64,000 nucleotides of DNA, taken from positions 1-64,000 of the forward strand of contig NZ_PUIP01000005.1 of the NCBI RefSeq assembly GCF_002968015.1, in the 5' to 3' direction. Origin of the DNA: Massilia phosphatilytica. GTDB taxonomy: Bacteria > Pseudomonadota > Gammaproteobacteria > Burkholderiales > Burkholderiaceae_D. A program made the translations under genes and the position numbers. Under the pieces are notes generated by a model, which searched no databases, was not told the origin of the DNA, and worked only from the letters and a program-made list of their open reading frames with translations. This document shows positions 53,128 through 63,036 of the stretch, piece by piece; positions within the stretch are counted from its first letter, which is position 1, and each line of letters opens with the position of its first letter.

Positions 53128-54776
53128 GGTCTTTGATCGAATTCGAGAAGTTGATCGATATACCCCTTGGGAAGCTGCTGGGTTGCGGAACTGCCGTCGA
53201 CCACATGCAGTTTAATGTCGCCTATCTGGCCGAGTTCCTGCAAATCCAGAAGAGCGGGTTTTTCCTGAGTATGCCATACGGTTGTCGGATCCCACAGCTT
53301 GTTCGGGGTTTGAATGACGTTGACGTCGCCCACTGCCCCCTGCGCATATTTTTTGGAAACGCCTTTCCATAAATCGCTCGACCAGGGCCCGGGGCCGTCG
53401 TCCTTGTTCCACGGATAGCCTCGGTTGACTTCGTCCCACCCGTCGATCACACGGCCGCCCGGCGTCGTCTCGAGCGTGACCCCGCCGATCTTGCTGGCGA
53501 ATTCGCGCGCCGCATCGGCCTGGCCCGTCACTTTTGCCTGGTATGCCGTGCCTGACCAGAACACCGCACCATCCTTTGGCGACGACACGTCCAGCCTGCT
53601 GATGACGCTATCCCAGCTATCGCCCGGATTTTTCGGCAGGTAGGGGCGCAGGATGCTCCGGCATTCCTCGATCTTTTTGCCCGCGAGCGCTTTGTCGCCG
53701 CTTGCCAATGCTTCCCGCGCTTCCTCGGACAGCCGCGTGATCCGTGCACGGTCCGCCGTCACCGCGGCATCGGCGGCATCCTGGATTTTCGTACCCGTTC
53801 CCCCATCCGGTGGTTTGACCGGATCGGGGTGCGGCTTCGGCGGCGTTGCCGCGGGCCGTTTGGGTTTGGCTTTCGGCGCCGCTTTCCTGCCCGCCGTCTT
53901 GGCCGCGACGCCCGCGGCGCCATCGCCCCCTTTCGCCAATACCTTGCCCGGGGTGTCCATGACGGCCTGCCTGGCCGGCAGCGTTGCCGCGACCTTGTCG
54001 GCCGCGACGCCGGCGGCGACGGTATGGACTTCCTTGGGCGCGGTTTGCGCAAGCACCTTCGCCAGCCGGGCGTCGAGTTCCGCCATTGCCAGGGGAATCT
54101 TCGCCAAAGCCGCATGCTGTACGGCGTAGAACTTGCGCTCCCATTCGGCGAGCTTGGCGATCGTCGTCTTGACGGTATCGAAGTAACGCAGGCTCTCCAG
54201 GTGCAGCCGCAAGGACTTGACCATCTCGACCAGTTTGCCGCATACCTTGCTCAGTGCCTGCACCAGCGCTTTTTCATAGGCCGCGAATTTCACGGCGCGC
54301 AGGAATTTCAGGATGTCGCCCTTGATGAATTTTTGCAGGAACCGCACCAGCTCGACGAGTTTCGACGCCTCCTTGATCAGCATGAGCATGACCGCCCGCA
54401 GGGCCGCCCCCAGCTCGGTACCGGCAATACCGCCGACCACCGCGCCCACGCCCGCGGCCGCCGCGCCCCCTGCCGCCATGGCCAGCGGCAGGGCGATCGT
54501 GATCAGGCATGCGCACAACAATACCCATTCCATGAGTTCTTCGCGCTTTTCCGGATCGTTGGCGAGGCGCAGCGTCACGGCAACCGCGTCGCGCGCACTC
54601 GTCACGATCACGACACCGGGAACGAAGCTGACCAGCATGTCGGCCACGACAGCGGAGAGCGGACGATGATCGGCAAACTCGCCGAGGATCACGGATTTGA
54701 GCCAGTTCATGCCGCCGACGACGTCGTCCCAGGCGTCGTCGAGGATGGATTGATGGCTTGGACCGACGCCGCTCAT
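53124..54776 (-). CDS. T6SS effector with C-terminal ADP-ribosyl cyclase-like (ARC) toxin domain
   Basis: A 550-residue protein. The N-terminal 320 residues form a carrier part with two hydrophobic segments (LSAVVADMLVSFVPGVVIVTSARDA; VLLCACLITIALPLAMAAGGAAAAG) and long helices. A Lys/Pro/Ala-rich linker (about 285-335) leads to the toxin domain (about 395-535). This domain contains FWSG (406-409), VTLETTPGG with Glu436, LWKGVSKKYA with Trp470 and Glu505 in WHTQEKP. These align by eye with Aplysia ADP-ribosyl cyclase/CD38 motifs (FWSG, TLEDTLPG, FW-x-x-S-x-x-YA and the catalytic Glu), predicting conversion or hydrolysis of NAD. The gene overlaps both vgrG and the immunity gene by ATGA. Confidence 0.82.
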   Translation of the reverse strand: MSGVGPSHQSILDDAWDDVVGGMNWLKSVILGEFADHRPLSAVVADMLVSFVPGVVIVTSARDAVAVTLRLANDPEKREELMEWVLLCACLITIALPLAMAAGGAAAAGVGAVVGGIAGTELGAALRAVMLMLIKEASKLVELVRFLQKFIKGDILKFLRAVKFAAYEKALVQALSKVCGKLVEMVKSLRLHLESLRYFDTVKTTIAKLAEWERKFYAVQHAALAKIPLAMAELDARLAKVLAQTAPKEVHTVAAGVAADKVAATLPARQAVMDTPGKVLAKGGDGAAGVAAKTAGRKAAPKAKPKRPAATPPKPHPDPVKPPDGGTGTKIQDAADAAVTADRARITRLSEEAREALASGDKALAGKKIEECRSILRPYLPKNPGDSWDSVISRLDVSSPKDGAVFWSGTAYQAKVTGQADAAREFASKIGGVTLETTPGGRVIDGWDEVNRGYPWNKDDGPGPWSSDLWKGVSKKYAQGAVGDVNVIQTPNKLWDPTTVWHTQEKPALLDLQELGQIGDIKLHVVDGSSATQQLPKGYIDQLLEFDQRP

Positions 54777-57514
54777 GCCTTACCTACGCTTCCCGCATTT
54801 GCAGGTGTCCAGTTCAGGAACTCGTGCACGTCCTCGTGCATCTCCGTATCGACGGTGGACCCGGCCTGCAGAGGCTTGTAGTCGTATTCGATCTTCGCCG
54901 TGGCACCGGGCGGCAACCCGGCGATGCGGGCGATTCCCTGCGCGTCAAGCGTGCCTTTGCGCACGCTGCCGTCGCTCAAGATCGCCTTGTAGGCGGCGCC
55001 GGCGAACGGTTCTCCCCAATTCGTCAGGTGACGGAATTCCAGGTCCGATTTCTGGATATCGGTTTTCGGGATATGCGGCATGACGTAGGAATTGGTCGCA
55101 GGTCCGGGCATCGCGTGCATCGATGCATGCGCGATCCACTTGCCCGACGTGCTGTTCGTGATGCCCGACGCGTCGATCTTCACGGATGAACCTCCCGCGG
55201 AAAGCAGGATTTCATCCTTTGCATGGATTTCGATGCGCGACGTCGTCGACAGCAGGCGCAGGACTTTTTCGGCGACGATGTCGAGGTCGTCGCTTTGCGC
55301 CTGCACTTCGATCTTGCCCTTGGCGGCGAACAGCCTGGCGCCGGCGTTCGATGCGAACAGGCTGATTTTTTCGGCGACGCTCGCCAGCAGGCTTTTCCCG
55401 ACCGCGATGTTCGTGTCCGCACCGGACGACAGCGTGACCTGTTCTCCCGCGTGCACGTGGGTTCCGGTCGCGCTGGCCAGGCCGATGCCGGCGGGCGATC
55501 CCGCCAGGAGGATCGGTTCCTTGAAGCGGTTGGCGTCCTGTTGATCCGCGCCCTCGTAACGGTCTTGCGTGGCATCGATGAAGCGACCGAGCGACTCCTG
55601 GCCGGCAAGCGGATCGGCCCCGGCCTTCGACGCGGTGTCGGACAATGTCTTGCCCAGCGTTGCGCCGGCCTTGAGCTGGGCGGTCGCCTCAGCCGCGCTG
55701 AGCTGCGTGCCCTGGGCGCCCGGCCTGCCGAACGTGCTCAGGTACAGGCCTTTGTGCGTCACGATGGCGCCGTAATCGTCGGTGCTCAGCGCGAAGCCCG
55801 ATCCGTAAAAGCGGCTGCGTTCATTGCCCTGCTGGGTAACGAGATAGCCAAGATTGAGTTGCGCATTCGTGCTCGTGCTGTAGAGCTGCGCCCGGTTCTG
55901 GCCGGTGCTGTCGTCGAAGACGAGCTGGTTGAAACCGCCGCCTTTGTATTCCTTCGACTTGTAACCCGACAGCGTACCGTTGGTATGCCATTGCGGCACC
56001 TGTTCTTCGTTGTACAGGCGTCCGGTGATGACGGGCCGGTCGCCATCCCCGCCCAGGAACGTGACGATGACTTCCTGTCCGACGCGCGGCACGTGAACGC
56101 CGCCCCATCCCTGGCCGGCGTTGGGATAGCTGACGCGCACCCAGCACGACGCCTTTTCGTCGCCGGCGTTTTTCCTGTCCCAACGAAACCGGACCTTGAC
56201 GCGGTTGAGCGCGTCCGTGTAGATTTCTTCGCCGGCAGGGCCGACGACGACCGCCGTCTGCGGATGCATGTCGGGCTTCGCATGCTCCATGGGGCTGCGA
56301 AAGGCAATCCTGCGTGGTTGGACTTCGAACCGGTTGAAACAATGGCCGGTCAGTTCGTTGCCCACGCCAGGTTGCGCCGGTTCCCGGCCCTGCCCTGTCG
56401 ATCGCCTGAATTCTTCGACGCGGGACCGCAGGCTGCCCGGAAAATCCCTGGCCTGACGCGACAACGGCAGATTGTTTTCGATAGCCCATTCGACGGCGAT
56501 CACGACGAACTGGCGATCATCCGGCGCATCGGCCTGATGCGCCGGATGATCTTCGAGCACGAACCACGCGCCCGCCGGCAGCGCGCGTACGCCGGACGCG
56601 CCGTAGGACCGCTGCATGCTCGACTCCCATTCCTCGATGCGGATGCGCGCCTGCCTGTCCCCCTGCGCCTGCTTCGAATAGGTGTAGGCGCCGGTGTACT
56701 CGTACACTTCCAGCTGGGCGGGCAGTTCGAGGTGTTCGGGCAGGACGGTCATGCTGCTCTGCTTCGGCTGGTTGGGCGCCTTGTAGTCGTGGGTGCGGGC
56801 CGTGAAATGGCTCGAACCAAGACGACGGCTGGCGCTCCAGTGCACGATCTTGTGCACTTCGTCGCCCGTGCCCCCGCCGTGAAACGCAATGTGTCCCGGC
56901 GTGACAGGCTTGAGCAGGTCGGTGGAATCGGTGATCACGAGCACATGGGCCGTGCCGTCCCCGGACTGCTCGTGGTAACCGTACCAGCCCTCCTCTTCCA
57001 TCAGGCGCTGGACGAAATGCCAGTCGGTTTCATATTGCGTGCAATAGGAACGCGGCTCGGGCGTCCCGATCAGGTCGAAGCGATAGTTCCCTTGGGCCTG
57101 AAGATGTCCGCCGAATACATCCGCCAATATGTCGTCGGCGCGCTTGTCCTGCCAGATGCGGGCGTCCTTGCGGAATTTCAGGAAATGCAGCCATGGCGCA
57201 AACGCGATCTGGCAATAGGTCAGCTCGCCGTCGCTACCGAGCCGTTTGGCGGTATGAACATGGCCGTGGACCGGCAAATAGGTCCGGTCGGCCTGCTGCA
57301 CCCACAACGTGACCGGTTGCGCGATCAGCGTCCTGAGGTCGACGTCTGCGCGTACCGACACACAATCGATCATGTACTCATAGCCTCTGCCCAACCGGTC
57401 ATGGCCGATCACGTGCTGCGGCAACAGGACATCCTCGCCGAGAGGCGTCGTCAACCTGATCAGACGGTTTTCTTGCCCGACGAGCGCTCGCGTGAGAGAT
57501 AAGAGGTCTTTCAT
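54773..57514 (-). CDS. vgrG: VgrG spike protein with C-terminal adaptor extension
   Basis: A 913-residue T6SS VgrG: gp27-like region (RLTTPLGEDVLLP..., LHFLKFRKDARIWQDKRADDILADVF, WHFVQRLMEEEGWYGYHE), gp5-like OB fold (DALNRVKVRFRWDRKNAG, YPNAGQGWGGVHVPRVGQEVIVTFLGGDGDRPVITGRLYN), DUF2345 region (about 640-790) and a final segment (about 820-905, PFAGAAYKAILSDGSVRKGTLDAQGIARI) with the look of a transthyretin-like domain, which in other VgrGs docks the effector. It is followed by and overlaps the ARC toxin gene, its likely cargo. Confidence 0.95.
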   Translation of the reverse strand: MKDLLSLTRALVGQENRLIRLTTPLGEDVLLPQHVIGHDRLGRGYEYMIDCVSVRADVDLRTLIAQPVTLWVQQADRTYLPVHGHVHTAKRLGSDGELTYCQIAFAPWLHFLKFRKDARIWQDKRADDILADVFGGHLQAQGNYRFDLIGTPEPRSYCTQYETDWHFVQRLMEEEGWYGYHEQSGDGTAHVLVITDSTDLLKPVTPGHIAFHGGGTGDEVHKIVHWSASRRLGSSHFTARTHDYKAPNQPKQSSMTVLPEHLELPAQLEVYEYTGAYTYSKQAQGDRQARIRIEEWESSMQRSYGASGVRALPAGAWFVLEDHPAHQADAPDDRQFVVIAVEWAIENNLPLSRQARDFPGSLRSRVEEFRRSTGQGREPAQPGVGNELTGHCFNRFEVQPRRIAFRSPMEHAKPDMHPQTAVVVGPAGEEIYTDALNRVKVRFRWDRKNAGDEKASCWVRVSYPNAGQGWGGVHVPRVGQEVIVTFLGGDGDRPVITGRLYNEEQVPQWHTNGTLSGYKSKEYKGGGFNQLVFDDSTGQNRAQLYSTSTNAQLNLGYLVTQQGNERSRFYGSGFALSTDDYGAIVTHKGLYLSTFGRPGAQGTQLSAAEATAQLKAGATLGKTLSDTASKAGADPLAGQESLGRFIDATQDRYEGADQQDANRFKEPILLAGSPAGIGLASATGTHVHAGEQVTLSSGADTNIAVGKSLLASVAEKISLFASNAGARLFAAKGKIEVQAQSDDLDIVAEKVLRLLSTTSRIEIHAKDEILLSAGGSSVKIDASGITNSTSGKWIAHASMHAMPGPATNSYVMPHIPKTDIQKSDLEFRHLTNWGEPFAGAAYKAILSDGSVRKGTLDAQGIARIAGLPPGATAKIEYDYKPLQAGSTVDTEMHEDVHEFLNWTPANAGSVGKA

Positions 57515-57527
57515 ATCGAATATTCGG

Positions 57528-60137
57528 TCACGCGATCGCGTAGGTGAAGTCGCCGTTCCCGTCCGCCCCGACCTCGATCCGCTCGATGGCCGCCCCCTCC
57601 GCCATGCGCGCCAGCACGGCCTCGGCGATCTCCGGCAGCAAAGTACCGCCCAGGATGTTGTCGACGTTGCGCGCGCCGGAATCGGCTTCCGTGCAGCGGG
57701 CCAGAACCGCGTCCACGAGCGCGTCGTCGTACGCGAACGCCGCCTTGTGGTTCGTGGCCACGCGCTTGCCGATGCGTCCCAGCTTGAGTTCGATGATCTC
57801 CGCCAGCACGTCGTCCGGGATCGGATAGAACGGCACGACCTTCAGGCGCCCCAGGAACGCCGGCTTGAACTGTTTCACCAGCGTCGGGCGGATCAGCGCT
57901 TCCAACTCGTCCGCGCCCGGCAACTCCTCCGGCGCCTTGTTCAGGCAAGCCTGCATCAGCGTGCTCGACGCCACGTTCGACGTGAGGATGATGATCGTGT
58001 TGCGGAAATCGACTTCGCGGCCCTCCGCGTCGTCCAGCACGCCCTTGTCGAACACCTGGAAGAACAGCTCCAGCACGTCCGGGTGGGCCTTTTCCACTTC
58101 GTCCAGCAGCACGACGCTGTACGGATTCCTGCGCACGGCTTCCGTCAGCACGCCGCCCTCGCCATAACCCACGTAGCCCGGCGGCGAGCCTTTCAGGCCG
58201 GAGACGCTGTGCGCTTCCTGGTACTCGCTCATGTTGATGGTGACGAGTTTCCTTTCGCCGCCGTACAGCACGTCGGCCAGCGCCAGCGCGGTCTCCGTCT
58301 TGCCGACGCCGGACGGGCCCACGAACAGGAACACGCCTTGCGGCTTGTTCGGGTCGTCGAGGTTCGCGCGCGCCGTGCGCACGCGCTGCGCGACCGCGTC
58401 GATCGCATGCGACTGGCCCAGCACGCGTTCCTCCAGCAGGTCCTTCAGGTTCAGCACCGTGCGGATCTCGTCCTTGACCATCTTGCCGAGCGGGATACCG
58501 GTCCAGCCGGCGACGATGCCGGCGACGACGTGACCATCCACCTGCAGCGGCACGAGCGGCGCCTCGCCCTGCACAGTTTTCAGTTCGTGGCGCAGGCCGC
58601 GTGCATCGCTCGCTTCACGGATGCGCTGCACGAGATCGCGCTCGCGCTCCCAGCGTGCGCGCAACGTCACCAGTTCGTCCTCGGCGGCACCGCGCGCGGC
58701 CGACAGCTCGCCCAGCCGCGCGTCGTGCACGCCCTCGCCCGCCGCCTGCTCGCGCTCCAGCGCCGCGCGTTCGGCATCGAGGCGCTCCAGCTGGCGCAAG
58801 AGGTCTTCGATGCGGGCCGGCGCCGCGTCGCGGCCCAGCGCCACTTTCGCGCACGCCGTGTCCAGCACGCCGATGGCCTTGTCGGGCAGCTGGCGCCCGC
58901 TGATGTAGCGGTGCGACAGGCGCACGGCTTCCGTGATGGCCTCGTCGTGGACGCGCACGTTGAAATGCTTCTCCATCAGCGGCGCCATCCCGCGCAGCAT
59001 CGCGCACGCCAGTTCCTCGCTCGGTTCCTCGACCTTCACGACCTGGAAGCGCCGCGCCAGCGCGGGGTCCTTCTCGAAATATTTCTTGTACTCGCTCCAC
59101 GTCGTGGCCGCGATCGTGCGCAACTCGCCCCGTGCCAGCGCAGGCTTCAGCAGATTGGCCGCGTCGTTCTGGCCCGCCTGTCCGCCCGCGCCGATCATCG
59201 TGTGCGCCTCGTCGATGAACAGGATGATGGGGTGCGGACTCTTTTTCACCTCGTCGATCGTGTTCTTGAGGCGGTTCTCGAACTCGCCCTTCACGCTGGC
59301 GCCGGCCTGCAGCAGGCCCAGGTCCAGCACGTGGATTTCCACACCGCGCAGTACCTCGGGCACGTCGCCCGTCGCGACGCGCAGCGCGAGGCCTTCGACG
59401 ACGGCCGTCTTGCCGACACCCGCCTCGCCCGTCAGGATCGGGTTGTTCTGGCGGCGGCGCATGAGGATGTCGACGAGCTGGCGGATTTCCGCGTCGCGGC
59501 CGATCACCGGGTCGACCTTGCCGTCGCGCGCGCGCTGCGTGAGGTTGGTCGTGAACTGGTCCAGCGCGGGCGTCTTCGACGGCGCCTGGCGCTGCAGGTC
59601 GCCCACCGGGTCTCCGCCCTCGCCCTGCGCGGGCGCCGCCAGCACGGCCGGGGCTTCGTCGGAGCCGGCCGTGACGTCGTCGAAATGGTGCTTGATGCGG
59701 TCCAGGTCGAATTCGGCAAACTGCGGCGACACGCGGTGCACCAGTTGCGACAGCTCGGGAGAACTCAGCAGCGCCTGCAGCAGGTGGCCGCTGCGGATGC
59801 TTGCCTGCTGGCCCGCGCGCAGGTCCAGCGACGCGATCAGCCAAGCATGTTCGAACAGTTTCGGCAGGCGCTCGGAGAACACGGGCGTGCGCGTGTTGCC
59901 GCTCTTGAAGCCGGCCACTTCCGCCTGCAGGTCCGCTTCCAGCCGCTCGATCGACACGCTGGAGCGGCGCGCGATGACGGCCACGTCGCAGGCCGGCTGT
60001 TCCAGCAGCGCCAGCAGCAGGTGCTCGATGTCGACCTCGTACTGCCCCAGCGACACGCACAGGCCCGCCGCCCGCGTGGCGGCCGCACGGCAGGTGTCGT
60101 CCAGTTTGCCGATCAGGGTTTTCAGGTTGATGCTCAT
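57528..60137 (-). CDS. clpV: T6SS sheath-disassembly ATPase ClpV (TssH)
   Basis: An 869-residue AAA+ ATPase of the ClpB/ClpV group. The N-domain starts SINLKTLIGKLDDTCRAAATRAA. First AAA: Walker A GEAGVGKTAV, Walker B ILFIDEAHTM. The coiled-coil middle insert is shorter than in ClpB. Second AAA: GPSGVGKTETALALADVLYGGE and VVLLDEVEKAHPDVLELFFQVFDKG. The TssH-specific N-domain and T6SS setting separate it from ClpB. It disassembles the contracted TssB/TssC sheath; those genes lie outside the window. Start ATG 60137 with GAGGAGAC upstream. Confidence 0.96.
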   Translation of the reverse strand: MSINLKTLIGKLDDTCRAAATRAAGLCVSLGQYEVDIEHLLLALLEQPACDVAVIARRSSVSIERLEADLQAEVAGFKSGNTRTPVFSERLPKLFEHAWLIASLDLRAGQQASIRSGHLLQALLSSPELSQLVHRVSPQFAEFDLDRIKHHFDDVTAGSDEAPAVLAAPAQGEGGDPVGDLQRQAPSKTPALDQFTTNLTQRARDGKVDPVIGRDAEIRQLVDILMRRRQNNPILTGEAGVGKTAVVEGLALRVATGDVPEVLRGVEIHVLDLGLLQAGASVKGEFENRLKNTIDEVKKSPHPIILFIDEAHTMIGAGGQAGQNDAANLLKPALARGELRTIAATTWSEYKKYFEKDPALARRFQVVKVEEPSEELACAMLRGMAPLMEKHFNVRVHDEAITEAVRLSHRYISGRQLPDKAIGVLDTACAKVALGRDAAPARIEDLLRQLERLDAERAALEREQAAGEGVHDARLGELSAARGAAEDELVTLRARWERERDLVQRIREASDARGLRHELKTVQGEAPLVPLQVDGHVVAGIVAGWTGIPLGKMVKDEIRTVLNLKDLLEERVLGQSHAIDAVAQRVRTARANLDDPNKPQGVFLFVGPSGVGKTETALALADVLYGGERKLVTINMSEYQEAHSVSGLKGSPPGYVGYGEGGVLTEAVRRNPYSVVLLDEVEKAHPDVLELFFQVFDKGVLDDAEGREVDFRNTIIILTSNVASSTLMQACLNKAPEELPGADELEALIRPTLVKQFKPAFLGRLKVVPFYPIPDDVLAEIIELKLGRIGKRVATNHKAAFAYDDALVDAVLARCTEADSGARNVDNILGGTLLPEIAEAVLARMAEGAAIERIEVGADGNGDFTYAIA

Positions 60138-60147
60138 CGAGTCTCCT

Positions 60148-61230
60148 CTAGTTTGCGTGAATCTCATAGCGCACGTCGGCGCGGTCTTGTGTTTGCGGGC
60201 GGTCGACGAGGAAGCCGTCCCAGCCCAGGCGCCCGCCGGCCGTCCGCGTGCCGGACAGCGTGCTGCCCCGCACGTCGGCCGCGCGCAGCACGAGCTGCAC
60301 TTCGTATTCGAGCGACAGCCCCGTGAACATGGTCACCATGTTGCCCAGCGCGCGCGCCGCGCGGCCGCCCGGCAGGAAGGATTCGTAGGACGGCAAGTCC
60401 AGCGGGCCGATGACGAGGCGCAGGCGCAGGTCGCGCTGCCACACGCGCGTGCCGGCCATGGCGCCGCTGCCCAATGTGGCGTTGCCGAGGCCCAGCGCCG
60501 TCTGCTGCGCGGCCGGCACGTCGTACCAGCGGCCGATGAACTGCTCGGCGCGCACCGGCTTGCCGAAATATTCGGACAACACGCGCGCGATCTGCACGCT
60601 GGACGCGGGCCGCTGGCGCATCGCGGTGGCGAAGTAGGCGACGGATTCGTCCAGCACGCCGTCGCCATGGTCGGACAGGCGCCGCCGTAGCGACGTATGG
60701 CCCATGCCGGCGAGCGACAGCAGCAGCGGCAGGAAGCCATCCTGGCGGCCGCCGTATTTCAGCTCCAGCCGGTACTTGCGCCACGCTTCGTAGAACAGGG
60801 CCAGCGTGCGGGTCGAGAACGTGTCGAGGAAGGCGCGCGCGCCGTCGTCCCGTTCGGCGATCTGCTGCGCGGCCACGCGTTCCGTGTAATGGGCGGGCAA
60901 GGCGCCGCTGGAACCGAGGAGGCCCATGAACGTGGGCGTCAGGCGCACGTACTTCAGCTCCCGCGACCGCAGCGCGGCGGCCAGCGCGGCGCTCGTCGGC
61001 GCGACCGTGCGCGGTTCCGCCTGCAGCGATTCGATCTCGCTGGCCGGGAACGCAAGCGATGTCGAATTCGAAAAGCGCAGCAGGTTCGCGAGCGCGCCCT
61101 CTTCCGGCATGCCGCGCCGGCGCAGCCACAGCTCGATCATGCGCACGGCCTGGAAATACTGGAAGCGGTACGGCTGCGCGAACAGCCGCTCGATTACAGC
61201 AGGCTCAAATCGCCGCTTCGTGGCGTGCAT
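60148..61230 (-). CDS. tssG: Type VI baseplate subunit TssG (ImpH)
   Basis: A 360-residue baseplate wedge protein: RFEPAVIERLFAQPYRFQYFQAVRMIE near the start, RFSNSTSLAFPASEI, TPTFMGLLGSSGALPAHYTE, then ARVLSEYFGKPVRAEQFIGRW. Start ATG 61230 overlaps the end of tssF by 37 bp. It forms the TssF2-TssG wedge with the tssF product. Confidence 0.93.
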   Translation of the reverse strand: MHATKRRFEPAVIERLFAQPYRFQYFQAVRMIELWLRRRGMPEEGALANLLRFSNSTSLAFPASEIESLQAEPRTVAPTSAALAAALRSRELKYVRLTPTFMGLLGSSGALPAHYTERVAAQQIAERDDGARAFLDTFSTRTLALFYEAWRKYRLELKYGGRQDGFLPLLLSLAGMGHTSLRRRLSDHGDGVLDESVAYFATAMRQRPASSVQIARVLSEYFGKPVRAEQFIGRWYDVPAAQQTALGLGNATLGSGAMAGTRVWQRDLRLRLVIGPLDLPSYESFLPGGRAARALGNMVTMFTGLSLEYEVQLVLRAADVRGSTLSGTRTAGGRLGWDGFLVDRPQTQDRADVRYEIHAN

Positions 61231-63035
61231 CGCAGCAGCTCTCCTCCGGACTTGTTGGAAATGATCACGAGTTGCGTGAAGCTGTTGGCGTGCACGTACA
61301 GGCCGAGGAAGCGTTCGACGATGTGAGCGAACGCGTCGACCCCGCTGCCCACGAAGGCTTCCTCGTCGATCGTCAGGCGCACCTCGATGCCGCGCACCAT
61401 GCAGGCGAACGGATTCCCCGGCAGCCATGCCGTCGCGGGCCGATGGTCGACGGCGAGGATGCCGCCGATCTGGCGCTGCGTCGCGGGTGAGCGCGGCAAG
61501 TCGTACAGGGTGAGCATCTCGCGGAACGCGGCGATGCCGCCACCCGACAGCGACAGGTGATTCAGCGACAGGTGCGAGATCAGGCGCCAGTGCGCGCCGC
61601 GCCCGCGCTCGAAGCGATGCGACGGCGTGGGCTTGCGCAGGAAGCTGATCGACTGCACCGTCGATCCGCCCTCGATGAACAAATCGCCGCCGCGCACGCC
61701 GTACGACAACAGGGCCGGCAGGTCGCGGTTGGTACACGTGAGCTCGATGCTGAGCGTGTCCGTCTCGACGTCGGCCGGGTCGAAATCGATGTCGACGAGG
61801 GAGATCTGCGTTTCGTAGCCCGGGCTCCTCTCGGCCAGCAGCGTGTCGCGCCGCATGATCCAGTAATGCCCGCTCTTGTCGGGCACCTGGCCGTGGCGCA
61901 GCGAGTAGAACGGGCGGAATTCGACGATGGATTCGCCCTGCGGCGTCTGGCGCACGAGGCGCACGCTGTCGATCGACTGCACCTCGAACGCGAAAGCGCG
62001 GCGCGCGTCCGCGAGCACGGGATAGCTGGCCGTCGTGTGGGTCAGGCGGATCGGTTCGCCGCGCTGGCGGAACAGGTTCACCACGGGCGTGCAGCCCAGC
62101 AGCAGGTTCGTCGCCGACAAGGTGCCGAGCATGCGCGCGGCGTTCGAATCGGCGCGCAGGCCGGACAGCGCCAGGTGCAAGGTGATCGCGCGCGTCCCCG
62201 CCGGCAGCGCGGCCGTCAATGCGGCCAGGTCGATGTCGAAGAAGTTGAACTTCTCCGGGAAGCAGAAATATTCGGTGAGCAGGCGGTAGGCCGTGTGCGA
62301 GCGGGCCGGGAAGTCGATCAGCGCTTCGTCCTCGCCAAAGCCGGCCGGCTGCAACGGAATCTTCGACAGCGGGACCCAGCGGCCGTTGCCGTCGGCCTCC
62401 GCGTAGGCGCACACGCCGCGCATGAACAGCGCATCGCGCAGCGCGGCGCAGAACGACGGCTCGCCGTCGATGAACACGCGCAGGCTCGCCAGCTTCAGGC
62501 CCGCGACCGGATTGGCGCCCGTGGCGGTCAGCGTGATCGACAGTTTCGATGTCGCCTGCGGCGGCGGGCGCACGGCGTCCGGCGCGTCGAGGATGGCGTC
62601 GAAACGGGCGCGCGCCAGGTCCAGCGGCGCCACCGTCACGTCGTAGGCGGTGCGGAAGGTACAGGGCGCCCCGCGCACGGGACGCGTCGCGAGCTGCGTG
62701 CCGCGCGGGATCGTGCCGGCGGCGCCGGGCTGCGCCGCGGCGGCGCCGAAGTCCATGCGCGCGACCGAGCAGGATGGGAACGGGCGCAGGTAGTGCGGGT
62801 ACAACACTTCCAGCAGCGCTTCGGTGAATTCCGGGTAGTCGTCGTCCAGGCGCTTGGCGATGCGCGAATTCAGCAGCGCGAACGACTCGATCATGCGTTC
62901 GATGTGCGGGTCTTCGCACACTTCGCCGCCGATCAGCAGCTTGCCGGCGATCCTGGGGTAGCGCTCGGAAAACTCGCGCGAATGGCGCCGCAGGAAGCCG
63001 AGCTCCTGCTCGTAATACGGTAATAACTGGTCCAA
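61194..63035 (-). CDS. tssF: Type VI baseplate subunit TssF (ImpG)
   Basis: A 613-residue protein with the classic TssF start (LLPYYEQELGFLRRHSREFSERYPRIAGKL), EDPHIERMIESFALLNSRIAKRLDDDYPEFTEALLEVLYPHYLRPFPSC, the mid motif RFRxSY-equivalents and a C-terminal beta-rich region ending in NKSGGELLRCTPRSGDLSLL. Main baseplate wedge scaffold; begins 1 bp after the tssE stop. Confidence 0.95.
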   Translation of the reverse strand: MDQLLPYYEQELGFLRRHSREFSERYPRIAGKLLIGGEVCEDPHIERMIESFALLNSRIAKRLDDDYPEFTEALLEVLYPHYLRPFPSCSVARMDFGAAAAQPGAAGTIPRGTQLATRPVRGAPCTFRTAYDVTVAPLDLARARFDAILDAPDAVRPPPQATSKLSITLTATGANPVAGLKLASLRVFIDGEPSFCAALRDALFMRGVCAYAEADGNGRWVPLSKIPLQPAGFGEDEALIDFPARSHTAYRLLTEYFCFPEKFNFFDIDLAALTAALPAGTRAITLHLALSGLRADSNAARMLGTLSATNLLLGCTPVVNLFRQRGEPIRLTHTTASYPVLADARRAFAFEVQSIDSVRLVRQTPQGESIVEFRPFYSLRHGQVPDKSGHYWIMRRDTLLAERSPGYETQISLVDIDFDPADVETDTLSIELTCTNRDLPALLSYGVRGGDLFIEGGSTVQSISFLRKPTPSHRFERGRGAHWRLISHLSLNHLSLSGGGIAAFREMLTLYDLPRSPATQRQIGGILAVDHRPATAWLPGNPFACMVRGIEVRLTIDEEAFVGSGVDAFAHIVERFLGLYVHANSFTQLVIISNKSGGELLRCTPRSGDLSLL

Positions 63036-63036
63036 C

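Noticed and set aside
55223-57502. 759-codon plus-strand frame over vgrG, and 57492-60326 over clpV
   Set aside because: Antisense to well-conserved T6SS genes and without any motif.
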